Source: Arthrobacter_H rhombi (GTDB lineage: Bacteria; Actinomycetota; Actinomycetes; Actinomycetales; Micrococcaceae). From it: a stretch of 64,000 nt of DNA. The first letter of the stretch is position 1, and the number at the start of each line of letters is the position of its first letter. The notes under the pieces are model-generated. The model saw only the letters and a list, made by a program, of their open reading frames with translations. It made no database searches and had not been told where the DNA came from. Of this stretch, positions 34,652 to 42,971 are shown in pieces. The stretch is taken from positions 1-64,000 of the forward strand of contig NZ_BAAAIV010000006.1 in assembly GCF_039526245.1 (NCBI RefSeq), given 5' to 3'. A program made the position numbers and the translations under genes.

Positions 34652-34675
34652 GGGGCAACGCCGGGAACGGACGAC

Positions 34676-35767
34676 ATGAGCGACGATCTGGGGCGCGCAC
34701 CGACACGGCGCTCCCTCCGTGAGCAACGACAAGCTGGCGAGGCCGCCGATAAGGCCCGCGAGCGGGATCCTGCGACGCGTGATCAGCCCGTGCCGGATGC
34801 CGATCCCGACTCATCGGAGGACACGAACCAACTCAAACGTGTATCCCAAGCCAACCGGAGCCGACGCGCAGCTGACGTGCCGTTCGACATGGTGCCCGAA
34901 CGGGTTGAACGCGATTCCCTGCAGCGCGCCCGCGACCGAGAGGCACTCCGCGCCCAGCGCGAAGCAGAAGCACAGCGCGCCAACGCCGCCCAGGGGGCCG
35001 CAGCAGACCTGGCGACCGGGGACGAACCGGCTCCTGTGACCCGACGTCAACTCCGACTCCAGGCGCTGGCTGCCGCACGAGCTACTGCCCAACCAGCAGC
35101 GGCGGAAACCGGTACCGCACAGTCCGACCTCGACGCCGACGCGGGAGTCAGGCCATCGTCCGACGAGCAATTGAGCGTTGAAGCAGCTCTCGAAGCACGT
35201 CGGCAGACTGTCGACGGCCAGGCTGAGGACCAGCCGACGCTGGATGACGGCGATGACCTGGAGGTCATTGCCAGGCAACGTGAACTTGCGGCCCGGGCGG
35301 CCGTCATCAGCCGTCGCGTGGCAGAGCGGGAACGCCTCAAGCAGTCCACCACGGAACGCAAGCAACAGACCGCGGACCCCTTCACCGGTGCCATGGACCG
35401 CCTTCGGCATGAACAAGCCGAACGGGACTTGGCGAACACGGGAATCAATGCACCTCAAACCAGCGGTTTCCAGCTCCAGATGCCCGTCACCGCTGAACGC
35501 CCGCGTTCTGCCGCAGGAAACCTGGACAAGGACCACGATGCGTTGCGTCCTGCCAGGGAATCCGAGACCGTAGCCCCGGCAGAGGCGGAAATGCAGAACA
35601 GCGGGGAACCCATCAGCGCCCGCTCGGCTCAAGGACTGGAACCCCTCGATTACCTCACGGCAGGCGTCCGCCGCGTCAACACGTGGACGTTGGCGGTGAT
35701 CGCCGCACTGGTGGTCGGCGCCGGGGCTCTCGTGACAGCGATCGTCTTGATCAGCACCCACAACTAG
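34676..35767 (+). CDS. Low-complexity protein with C-terminal membrane anchor, unknown
   Basis: This 363-aa protein is mostly charged, Ala/Gln/Arg/Glu-rich and probably disordered or helical (for example RRSLREQRQAGEAADKARERD, cited as RRSLREQRQ and DKARERD). A single transmembrane helix lies near the end (TLAVIAALVVGAGALVTAIVLI, residues ~338-358, with only six residues after it), giving a tail-anchored layout. It lies between nadD and rsfS, 24 bp after nadD. I know no function; the composition resembles actinobacterial cytoplasmic proteins attached to the membrane. Confidence 0.75.
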   Translation: MSDDLGRAPTRRSLREQRQAGEAADKARERDPATRDQPVPDADPDSSEDTNQLKRVSQANRSRRAADVPFDMVPERVERDSLQRARDREALRAQREAEAQRANAAQGAAADLATGDEPAPVTRRQLRLQALAAARATAQPAAAETGTAQSDLDADAGVRPSSDEQLSVEAALEARRQTVDGQAEDQPTLDDGDDLEVIARQRELAARAAVISRRVAERERLKQSTTERKQQTADPFTGAMDRLRHEQAERDLANTGINAPQTSGFQLQMPVTAERPRSAAGNLDKDHDALRPARESETVAPAEAEMQNSGEPISARSAQGLEPLDYLTAGVRRVNTWTLAVIAALVVGAGALVTAIVLISTHN

Positions 35768-35807
35768 TCACCACCAACCATCAGAACCACCACACCAAGG
35801 GAGCCTC

Positions 35808-36209
35808 ATGGCTGCAACAGAACACTCCATTTCCATCATCCGCACCGCCGCCCATGCGGCAGCCGACAAGCTGGCTGAAAACCTTGTTGCACTGGACGTC
35901 AGTGAACGAATGGGCATCACCGACGCATTCCTGATTGCATCGGCAGAGAGCGAACGCCAGGTCAATGCCATCGTCGATGGCATCGAGGAAGCCCTCATCG
36001 AGAAATTCGACGTGCGCCCCGTGCGACGCGAAGGTCGGGGTCTCGGACGCTGGGTGCTCCTGGACTACGTTGACGTCGTCATCCATGTACAGCACCAGGA
36101 AGACCGCGTCTTCTACGCCTTGGACCGTCTGTGGAGTGATTGCCCGGCCATCGAGCTCCCTGCTGAGGTACGTGCCTCCGCAAGCGAGGAAAAGGTAGTC
36201 CCCGAATAA
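35808..36209 (+). CDS. rsfS: Ribosomal silencing factor RsfS
   Basis: The 133-aa protein binds L14 on the 50S subunit and blocks subunit joining during starvation. The family signatures LDVSERMGITDAFLIASA and GLGRWVLLDYVDVVIHV are present. An AAGGGAG site precedes the ATG. It closes the nadD cluster, and a hairpin follows. Confidence 0.96.
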   Translation: MAATEHSISIIRTAAHAAADKLAENLVALDVSERMGITDAFLIASAESERQVNAIVDGIEEALIEKFDVRPVRREGRGLGRWVLLDYVDVVIHVQHQEDRVFYALDRLWSDCPAIELPAEVRASASEEKVVPE

Positions 36210-36214
36210 TCGGG

Positions 36215-36240
36215 TTGACTCGATTTGCACGAGTCAATTT
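36215..36240 (+). terminator. Hairpin terminator after rsfS
   Basis: TTGACTCG (36215-36222) and CGAGTCAA (36230-36237) form a perfect 8-bp stem with a 7-nt loop, followed by TTT. It overlaps the -35 region proposed for the tRNA-Ala promoter. Confidence 0.6.
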
Positions 36241-36254
36241 CAGTGCCCTATGAT
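36225..36254 (+). promoter_or_regulatory. Putative promoter of tRNA-Ala
   Basis: TTGCAC (36225-36230) and TATGAT (36249-36254) are spaced by 18 bp, predicting a start near 36261, about 37 bp before the tRNA. A perfect DnaA-box 9-mer TTGTCCACA follows at 36262-36270. Confidence 0.6.
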
Positions 36255-36297
36255 GAATGAGTTGTCCACAGGGAAACCTTGGGGATAGCACCCATTC

Positions 36298-36370
36298 GGG
36301 GGTATGGCGCAGTTGGTAGCGCGTCTGCATGGCATGCAGAAGGTCAGGGGTTCGAATCCCCTTACCTCCA
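36298..36370 (+). tRNA. tRNA-Ala (anticodon GGC)
   Basis: Acceptor GGGGGTA (36298-36304) pairs with TACCTCC (36363-36369) with one G-U. The anticodon stem TCTGC/GCAGA encloses loop ATGGCAT with anticodon GGC. The T arm is AGGGGTTCGAATCCCCT. The discriminator is A and CCA is not encoded. Confidence 0.97.
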
Positions 36371-36376
36371 CGAATG

Positions 36377-36418
36377 TAATGTCCCGGGATATCGGTAGAA
36401 CGATATCCCGGGACATTA
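36377..36418. terminator. Bidirectional terminator, tRNA-Ala / poxB
   Basis: Perfect 18-bp arms (TAATGTCCCGGGATATCG at 36377-36394 and its complement at 36401-36418) with loop GTAGAA lie 6 bp after the tRNA; CTTT follows on the plus side. It lies between convergent units. Confidence 0.85.
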
Positions 36419-36518
36419 GTCTTTAACGCGTCACCTGCTCAGGCTGCGGGTTATAGGCAAGAAATGTGTGTCTGGCCCGGGCGGGCCGGGCTGGCCTGTC
36501 CCGCCCGGCCCTCTTCGC

Positions 36519-38243
36519 CTAGAAGAGTTGGCGCCAGTTCGTTGCGGCCAGATCCAAGAGTTCGTCGCCGCGGCCCGACATGACAGTTCGAACCGCATAC
36601 AAGGCGAAGCCCTTGGCCTGCTCGGCAGTTACCGCCGGTGGCATGGACAGCTCCTGTCGTGCGGTCACGACGTCGATCAGGGCGGGACCGTTGTGGGAGA
36701 AGGCCTTCTTCAGCGCGGCATCCAGATCGGCCGAATTCTCCACACGTATTCCCAGGACGCCGAGCGAATTGGCGACATCGGCAAAGTTGGGGTTGTCCAG
36801 GCCGGTTGCGTAGTTCACGAACCCAGCGGCCTTCATCTCCAATTCCACAAAGTTGAGTGAGGAGTTATTGAAGACCACCATCTTCACTGGCAGCTGGGAC
36901 TGGACGACCGTCAGCAGCTCACCCATCAACATGGAGAGGCCACCGTCGCCGCACAAAGCGACCACTTGACGGCCGGGCTCAGCTGATTGGACCCCGATGG
37001 CCTGGGGGAGGGCATTGGCCATGCTGCCGTGTGCGAAGGAACCAATCAACCGGCGTCGGCCATTCATGCGCAGATATCGGGCGGCCCACATGACCGGGGA
37101 GCCAACGTCCGGAAGGAAGACGGCATCGTCTGACGCCAGCTCATCGACCCGACGGGCGACGAACTGGGGGTGGAGTGGCGCACCCTTCCGTGTTTTGGAG
37201 GCCAGATCATCCAGCTTTTCCCGGGTTTTCCGGTAGTGCTTCTGGGCATCCTTGAGGTGCGAGCGTTTGGTCTTTCGCTTGAGCAAGGGCTGGAGCGCCT
37301 GTGCGGTGTCACCGATATCCCCCACGAGGCCCACGTCGACCGGAACGCGGCGTCCGAGTTGCTCGCCGCGAATGTCCACTTGGATGATGCGGGCATGGGA
37401 GGGGAAGAACTGCTGGTAGGGGAAATCAGTACCCAGCATGAGCAGCGTATCCGCGTCCTCCATGGCCCGGTACCCGGAAGCGAAGCCGAGTAGGCCGGTC
37501 ATGCCCACGTCGAATTCATTGTCGTATTCCAGGTGCTCCTTGCCTCCCAGGGCATGCACGATCGGTGCTCCCAAGGTCTCTGCCAGTCCGACGACGGCAT
37601 CGTGTGCTCCGGCGACGCCGGCACCGGCGAGGATGGTGACCTTGCTTCCGGCATTGAGGAGTCCGGCAGCCTCTTCGAGTTCCTCACGGCACGGGACGAC
37701 GACCGGGTGGCTACGCCGTACATGTGAAATGCGGTCGCTCACGGCCGGGGCCAGCGCCACGTCGCCGGGAATCACCAGTACTGCGACACCACGCTTCTCC
37801 ACTGCCGTTCGCATGGCGATTTCCAGCAGCCGCGGCATCTGCTCCGGGGTGGAAACCATCTCGGTATATACGGAACATTCACGGAAGAGATCCTGTGGAT
37901 GCGTTTCCTGGAAGTAGTTGCTCCCGATTTCCCCACTGGGGATGTGGGCTGCAATGGCCAGGACCGGGACGCGGGTCCTGTTGGCTTCGTAGAGGCCGTT
38001 GATCAGGTGCAGGTTGCCGGGGCCGCAGCTACCGGCACATACTCCGAGCTCGCCGGTCAAGGCTGCTTCTGCGCCGGCGGCGAAGGCAGCGGCCTCCTCG
38101 TGTCGGACGTGAGACCAAGTGATGGTTCCGTCCTTGCGGAGTGCGTCGGTGATGCCGTTCAGGGAATCGCCGGGGACTCCGTAGATCCGTTGGACGCCAT
38201 TGGCGCGAAGTGTGGCGATCATGTTCTCTGCGACAGTACTCAT
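36519..38243 (-). CDS. poxB: Pyruvate dehydrogenase (quinone) / pyruvate oxidase, ThDP-dependent
   Basis: The 574-aa protein matches PoxB/Pqo, which decarboxylates pyruvate to acetate and CO2 and passes electrons to menaquinone through FAD. The catalytic Glu lies in RHEEAAAFAAG and the ThDP motif starts CGDGGLSML and ends FNNSS. The last ~20 residues (DELLDLAATNWRQLF) resemble the amphipathic C-terminal helix that attaches E. coli PoxB to the membrane. The start at 38243 (MSTVAENMI) matches family length; GAAGGAA lies upstream. The other possibility, acetolactate synthase, is disfavoured by the length and C-terminus. Confidence 0.9.
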   Translation of the reverse strand: MSTVAENMIATLRANGVQRIYGVPGDSLNGITDALRKDGTITWSHVRHEEAAAFAAGAEAALTGELGVCAGSCGPGNLHLINGLYEANRTRVPVLAIAAHIPSGEIGSNYFQETHPQDLFRECSVYTEMVSTPEQMPRLLEIAMRTAVEKRGVAVLVIPGDVALAPAVSDRISHVRRSHPVVVPCREELEEAAGLLNAGSKVTILAGAGVAGAHDAVVGLAETLGAPIVHALGGKEHLEYDNEFDVGMTGLLGFASGYRAMEDADTLLMLGTDFPYQQFFPSHARIIQVDIRGEQLGRRVPVDVGLVGDIGDTAQALQPLLKRKTKRSHLKDAQKHYRKTREKLDDLASKTRKGAPLHPQFVARRVDELASDDAVFLPDVGSPVMWAARYLRMNGRRRLIGSFAHGSMANALPQAIGVQSAEPGRQVVALCGDGGLSMLMGELLTVVQSQLPVKMVVFNNSSLNFVELEMKAAGFVNYATGLDNPNFADVANSLGVLGIRVENSADLDAALKKAFSHNGPALIDVVTARQELSMPPAVTAEQAKGFALYAVRTVMSGRGDELLDLAATNWRQLF

Positions 38244-38667
38244 GGCCAGTTCTGTTCCTTCCGCTGCGGTTAGGCCCACCCTACGCCGACCGCCACCCCG
38301 GCGCTCGGCCCCTCCCCGACACGACACGCCGGGCCGACGCGACACGCCCTTGGACCCGAACTGTGTACGACGAATGCACAGCCTGTGGATGGCGCGCGCC
38401 GAACCCCGGAATCGTGCGGGAATCAACGGCCGACTTCTCCACAGTGCCTGTGGACGAAATCGCTGGGTAATGACATACTTGTAAGACAACATATAGGGGT
38501 TGCTCGTCGCAGCTTGCACTACATGTAGTATTGGAATCTCCGAAGGCGCCCCAAGGGCCGGGACCGGTTTTAGCACGGTTTTCGTCCTATTTGGCCCACT
38601 TTTGGAGCCCGGCAAGCCGGGGCACATATCTCAGAAAACCACCATCTCGTACGAGGGGACCAACGCC
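38244..38667. other. Divergent regulatory region, poxB / nrdHIEF
   Basis: This 424-bp region has no gene. It holds the nrdH promoter with two NrdR boxes (listed separately) and three DnaA-box-like 9-mers: TTCTCCACA (38435-38443), TGTGGACGA (38449-38457, reverse) and TGTGGATGG (38384-38392, reverse), with one, one and two mismatches to TT(A/G)TCCACA. The distance from the nrd promoter to the nrdH start gives a leader of about 165 nt. Confidence 0.6.
38470..38531 (+). promoter_or_regulatory. nrdHIEF promoter with paired NrdR boxes
   Basis: Two 16-bp boxes, 38484-38499 (core CAACATATAG) and 38516-38531 (core CTACATGTAG), both fit the NrdR core CWANATNTWG exactly and have centres 32 bp apart, about three helical turns, as is usual for NrdR pairs. 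A promoter ATGACA (38470-38475), 16 bp, TATAGG (38492-38497) places box 1 over the -10. NrdR, an ATP/dATP-sensing zinc-finger repressor, should therefore block transcription when dATP is plentiful. Confidence 0.82.
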
Positions 38668-38910
38668 ATGACCGTCACGGTTTACACCAAGCCAGCATGC
38701 GTGCAGTGCAACGCCACCTACCGCGCTCTGGACAAGAAGGGCATCGTCTACGAGAAGGTCGACATCTCCCAGGATCCCGAGGCACTCGAGCGAGTTCGTG
38801 CCCTCGGGTACATGCAGGCTCCCGTTGTCATCACCGAGGCCGACCACTGGTCCGGCTTCCGCCCCGACAAGATCGCGGAGCTGTCCGAGCTCGCCGCGAA
38901 CGTCGCGTAG
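38668..38910 (+). CDS. nrdH: Glutaredoxin-like protein NrdH
   Basis: The 80-aa redoxin supplies electrons to NrdE. The active site is Cys11-Val-Gln-Cys14 and the C-terminal WSGFRPDKI segment is characteristic for NrdH, which is reduced by thioredoxin reductase rather than by glutathione. The ATG at 38668 follows GAGGGGA at about 9 nt. First gene of nrdHIEF. Confidence 0.96.
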   Translation: MTVTVYTKPACVQCNATYRALDKKGIVYEKVDISQDPEALERVRALGYMQAPVVITEADHWSGFRPDKIAELSELAANVA

Positions 38911-38943
38911 AGAACCACCCATCACCACCAGTTGGAGGCCGGC

Positions 38944-39414
38944 ATGATGTCCGCCGACACCGTGGTGGCGGCCCTCGGGTCTCCGGTCGTCACCACGAGC
39001 ACTTCCCTGATCTACTTCTCCTCCGCTTCTGGATATACGAAGCGGTTCGTCGAGAAGCTGGGAGTCGAGGCGGCGCGCATTCCCCTCCATGCCAGGGACC
39101 CCGAGTTGCTGGCCACTGAACCGTACGTCCTGGTCCTGCCGACTTATGGCGGGGAGAAGGGCGAGCGGTCGATTCTCCCGCAGGTCATCCGATTCCTCAA
39201 CAACGAGGACAACCGGAACCTGCTGCACGGCGTCATCGGCGCCGGCAATACGAACTTTGGAACCACCTACTGCTTGGCGGCGGACAAGATTTCCGCCAAG
39301 TGCTCGGTTCCAGTGCTATATCGCTTCGAACTCATGGGCACATCCGAGGATGTGGCCCATGTACGCCAAGGATTGGAAGAGTTTTGGAAACAACAGTCGC
39401 CGAGTCGACCGTGA
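38944..39414 (+). CDS. nrdI: Flavodoxin-like protein NrdI
   Basis: The 156-aa flavoprotein generates the oxidant that assembles the Mn-tyrosyl cofactor of NrdF in class Ib reductases. The FMN phosphate loop appears as YFSSASGYTKRF, and LVLPTYGG and GNTNFGTTYC are family blocks. GGAGG at 38934-38938 supports ATG 38944 (or 38947). The stop overlaps the likely nrdE GTG by 4 bp. Confidence 0.94.
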   Translation: MMSADTVVAALGSPVVTTSTSLIYFSSASGYTKRFVEKLGVEAARIPLHARDPELLATEPYVLVLPTYGGEKGERSILPQVIRFLNNEDNRNLLHGVIGAGNTNFGTTYCLAADKISAKCSVPVLYRFELMGTSEDVAHVRQGLEEFWKQQSPSRP

Positions 39415-41552
39415 AGACCGAGAGCAAGGAAGTCCCGGAGGCCTTCAAGGATCTGGGCTACCACGAGCTGAACGCCATGCTCAACCTCTACGATCGGGAT
39501 GGCAACATCCAGTTCGAGGCTGACCGGGCTGCAGCGCGGCAGTATTTCCTGCAGCACGTGAACAACAACACGGTGTTCTTCCACGACCTGGACGAGAAGC
39601 TCGAATACCTCATCAAGCATGAGTACTATGAGCGCGAGACCCTCGACCAGTACCCGATGAACTTCGTCCGCGACCTCTATTCGCACGCCTACAAGAAGAA
39701 GTTCCGCTTCGAGACGTTCCTGGGTGCCTTCAAGTTCTACACGTCGTACACGCTGAAGACCTTTGACGGCAAGCGTTACCTCGAACGCTACGAAGACCGC
39801 GTGTGCATGGTTGCCCTGCACCTGGCCCGTGGCGACCACAAGCTCGCCACCCAGCTTGTCGACGAGATCATCGATGGCCGTTTCCAGCCGGCCACCCCCA
39901 CCTTCCTCAACGCCGGCAAGGCCCAGCGCGGCGAGCTCGTCTCCTGCTTCCTGCTGCGTGTCGAGGACAACATGGAGTCGATCGCCCGCGGCATCAACTC
40001 CTCGCTGCAGCTGTCCAAGCGCGGTGGCGGTGTCGCCCTGTCGCTGACGAACATCCGCGAGCACGGTGCGCCGATCAAGCAGATCGAGAACCAGTCTTCC
40101 GGGGTCATCCCCGTGATGAAGCTTCTCGAAGACAGCTTCTCCTACGCCAACCAGCTCGGGGCCCGCCAGGGTGCCGGTGCGGTCTACCTGCATGCCCATC
40201 ACCCGGACATCTACCGCTTCCTGGACACCAAGCGTGAGAACGCGGACGAGAAGATCCGCATCAAGACCCTCTCGCTGGGCGTTGTGGTTCCGGACATCAC
40301 GTTCGAGCTGGCCCGCAAGAACGAGGATATGTACCTCTTCTCGCCCTACGACGTCGAGCGCGTCTACGGCATGCCCTTCTCCGACGTCTCGGTTTCCGAG
40401 AAGTACTACGAGATGGTCGATGATTCGCGGATCAAGAAGACCAAGATCAACGCCCGCGAGTTCTTCCAGACCCTCGCTGAGATCCAGTTCGAATCCGGCT
40501 ACCCGTACGTGATGTTCGAGGACACCGTGAACCGGGCCAACCCGATCAAGGGCAAGGTCATCATGAGCAACCTTTGCTCGGAGATCCTGCAGGTGTCCTC
40601 CCCGTCGACCTACACCGATGACTTGGGCTACCAGGAAGTCGGCAAGGACATCTCCTGCAACCTGGGCTCGATGAACATCGCCAAGACGATGGATTCCCCG
40701 GACTTCGGCGCTTCCGTGGAGACTGCCATCCGCGCACTCTCGGCCGTGTCGGACATGTCCTACATCAGCTCGGTTCCCTCCATCGCCGAGGGCAACGAGC
40801 AGTCGCACGCCATCGGCCTGGGGCAGATGAACCTCCACGGCTACCTGGCCCGCGAGCGGGTCCACTACGGCTCCGAGGAGGGCCTGGACTTCACGAACAT
40901 CTACTTCTACACCGTGCTGTTCCACGCGCTGCGCTCCTCCAATCGCCTGGCGATGGAAACCGGCCGGACCTTCGGCGGCTTCGAGGACTCGAAGTACGCC
41001 TCCGGCGAGTTCTTCGACAAGTACACCGAGGGCGAGTGGGTCCCGCAGACCGAGAAGGTCCGCGAGATGTTCGCCGGTGTGCAGATCCCGACCCAGCAGG
41101 ACTGGTTGGAGCTGAAGGCCTCCGTCATGGAGCACGGCATCTACAACCAGAACCTGCAGGCGGTTCCGCCGACCGGCTCGATCTCCTACATCAACAACTC
41201 GACCTCCTCGATCCACCCGGTCGCCTCGAAGGTCGAGATCCGCAAGGAAGGCAAGCTGGGTCGCGTCTACTACCCGGCCCCGTACCTGACGAACGACAAC
41301 CTGGACTACTACCAGGACGCCTACGAAATCGGCTACGAGAAGATCATCGACACCTACGCGGTTGCCACGCAGCACGTGGACCAGGGCCTGTCGCTGACGC
41401 TGTTCTTCAAGGACACCGCCACCACGCGTGACATCAACAAGGCGCAGATCTACGCATGGCGCAAGGGCATCAAGACGCTCTACTACATCCGCCTTCGCCA
41501 GCTCGCGCTGGAGGGAACGGAAGTCGAGGGTTGCGTCTCCTGCATGCTCTAG
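39411..41552 (+). CDS. nrdE: Class Ib ribonucleotide reductase alpha subunit
   Basis: The 713-aa large subunit reduces ribonucleoside diphosphates. Recognisable are the active-site Cys regions (GELVSCFLL, MSNLCSEIL and ISCNLGSMN) and the C-terminal redox pair GCVSCML that shuttles electrons from NrdH. No N-terminal ATP-cone is present, as usual for class Ib. GTG 39411 overlaps the nrdI stop (GTGA); a TTG at 39384 with an AAGGA 11 nt upstream is the alternative and would add nine residues. A hairpin separates it from nrdF. Confidence 0.97.
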   Translation: MKTESKEVPEAFKDLGYHELNAMLNLYDRDGNIQFEADRAAARQYFLQHVNNNTVFFHDLDEKLEYLIKHEYYERETLDQYPMNFVRDLYSHAYKKKFRFETFLGAFKFYTSYTLKTFDGKRYLERYEDRVCMVALHLARGDHKLATQLVDEIIDGRFQPATPTFLNAGKAQRGELVSCFLLRVEDNMESIARGINSSLQLSKRGGGVALSLTNIREHGAPIKQIENQSSGVIPVMKLLEDSFSYANQLGARQGAGAVYLHAHHPDIYRFLDTKRENADEKIRIKTLSLGVVVPDITFELARKNEDMYLFSPYDVERVYGMPFSDVSVSEKYYEMVDDSRIKKTKINAREFFQTLAEIQFESGYPYVMFEDTVNRANPIKGKVIMSNLCSEILQVSSPSTYTDDLGYQEVGKDISCNLGSMNIAKTMDSPDFGASVETAIRALSAVSDMSYISSVPSIAEGNEQSHAIGLGQMNLHGYLARERVHYGSEEGLDFTNIYFYTVLFHALRSSNRLAMETGRTFGGFEDSKYASGEFFDKYTEGEWVPQTEKVREMFAGVQIPTQQDWLELKASVMEHGIYNQNLQAVPPTGSISYINNSTSSIHPVASKVEIRKEGKLGRVYYPAPYLTNDNLDYYQDAYEIGYEKIIDTYAVATQHVDQGLSLTLFFKDTATTRDINKAQIYAWRKGIKTLYYIRLRQLALEGTEVEGCVSCML

Positions 41553-41599
41553 CAGCAGGCTTTGCATCCATCTAGTCGTTCTCCGCGACCATGACCGGA

Positions 41600-41635
41600 G
41601 AGTACGACGGCGGGCAACCTCCCGCCGTCGTACTC
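41600..41635 (+). repeat. Perfect 15-bp hairpin between nrdE and nrdF
   Basis: GAGTACGACGGCGGG (41600-41614) and its complement (41621-41635) enclose the loop CAACCT. It lies in the 132-bp nrdE-nrdF gap and has no T tract. It may terminate partially, stabilise the upstream mRNA, or set the NrdE:NrdF ratio. Confidence 0.7.
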
Positions 41636-41684
41636 CCGTCCCACCAGCAATCGGGCACCGCCCACCAGAAAGTCAGGGGTTGAA

Positions 41685-42659
41685 ATGACCGACCAGGTCA
41701 AGCTGCAGGGCCACGTCGAGGCCATCAACTGGAACCGCATCCAGGACGACAAGGACGTTGAGGTGTGGAACCGCCTCGTGAACAACTTCTGGTTGCCGGA
41801 GAAGATCCCGCTGTCCAACGACGTCCAGTCCTGGAACACGCTCACCGCCGACGAGCAGCTGCTCACCATGCGGGTGTTCACCGGCCTGACCCTGCTGGAC
41901 ACCCTGCAGGGCACCGTCGGTGCAGTGTCGCTGATCCCCGACGCGATCACCCCGCACGAGGAAGCCGTCTACACGAACATCGCGTTCATGGAGTCCGTGC
42001 ACGCCAAGTCGTACTCGTCGATCTTCTCCACGCTGGCCTCCACCAAGGACATCGACGAGGCGTTCCGCTGGTCCACCGAGAACGTGAACCTGCAGAAGAA
42101 GGCCTCGATCATCGAGTCCTACTACCATGGTGAGGATCCGCTCAAGCGCAAGATCGCCTCGACGCTGCTGGAGTCCTTCCTCTTCTACTCGGGCTTCTAC
42201 CTCCCGATGTACTGGTCCTCCCGGGCCAAGCTGACGAACACCGCAGACCTGATCCGGCTGATCATCCGTGACGAGGCAGTGCACGGCTACTACATCGGCT
42301 ACAAGTACCAGAAGGGCCTCGAAGGCCTGTCCGAAGAGCGCAAGAACGAGCTGAAGGACTACACGTTCGAGCTGCTCTTCGAGCTCTACGAGAACGAGGT
42401 CCAGTACACCCATGACCTGTACGACGGCGTGGGGCTGAGCGAGGACGTCAAGAAGTTCCTGCACTACAACGCCAACAAGGCGCTGATGAACCTGGGCTAC
42501 GAAGCCATGTTCCCCTCGTCCGTCACGGACGTGAACCCGGCGATCCTCTCGGCGCTGAGCCCGAACGCCGACGAGAACCACGACTTCTTCTCCGGATCGG
42601 GTTCCTCCTACGTCATCGGCAAGGCAGTGAACACCGAGGACGAGGACTGGGAGTTCTAG
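41685..42659 (+). CDS. nrdF: Class Ib ribonucleotide reductase beta subunit
   Basis: The 324-aa subunit carries the dimetal site (Mn in class Ib) and tyrosyl radical. The metal-ligand EXXH motifs appear as ESVHAKSYS and DEAVHGYY. The C-terminal tail ending TEDEDWEF is the segment that docks to NrdE. The ATG at 41685 starts MTDQVKLQGHVEAINWN. It is the last gene of nrdHIEF, followed by a terminator. Confidence 0.97.
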   Translation: MTDQVKLQGHVEAINWNRIQDDKDVEVWNRLVNNFWLPEKIPLSNDVQSWNTLTADEQLLTMRVFTGLTLLDTLQGTVGAVSLIPDAITPHEEAVYTNIAFMESVHAKSYSSIFSTLASTKDIDEAFRWSTENVNLQKKASIIESYYHGEDPLKRKIASTLLESFLFYSGFYLPMYWSSRAKLTNTADLIRLIIRDEAVHGYYIGYKYQKGLEGLSEERKNELKDYTFELLFELYENEVQYTHDLYDGVGLSEDVKKFLHYNANKALMNLGYEAMFPSSVTDVNPAILSALSPNADENHDFFSGSGSSYVIGKAVNTEDEDWEF

Positions 42660-42693
42660 TCACTGTGCGCAGCTTGGCCTGAGAAGTGTGGCC

Positions 42694-42734
42694 AGAGGCC
42701 CGGATCCGCGTTCATCTCGCGGGTCCGGGCCTCT
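42694..42734 (+). terminator. Terminator of nrdHIEF
   Basis: Arms AGAGGCCCGGA (42694-42704) and TCCGGGCCTCT (42724-42734), with an inner CGCG/CGCG-type extension, lie 34 bp after the nrdF stop. TTGTCGTC follows. Confidence 0.8.
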
Positions 42735-42971
42735 TGTCGTCTGAGGGCCCCGTCTACCGCCCTGTCGGCGGTATCCGAACGGCCGTCGCGTGGGGGCATC
42801 GAACGTGGTGTGCGGCAACACGGTCATGGGCTCGCCGCGGTTCGCTGTCGGTTTCGGCGGCAGCGTTGGATGGCTAATCGTCACACGGCAGAAGTCCAGC
42901 ATTGCGGGAATCACTCTGCCGTGCTGAGATGTACTTCCGAACGTCGCCGCGGCCTGGGAGGTGAGCTAGAC
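42735..42971. other. Intergenic space after nrdF
   Basis: No gene, tRNA or convincing promoter is seen in these ~240 bp. The end contains GGGAGGTGAG (42957-42966), the ribosome site of the small lipoprotein-like frame that follows. Confidence 0.4.

Noticed and set aside
39267..41567. A 766-codon open frame on the minus strand opposite nrdE
   Set aside because: Antisense shadow of a codon-biased gene; composition is Val/Leu/Asp/Gly-rich and no domain is recognisable.
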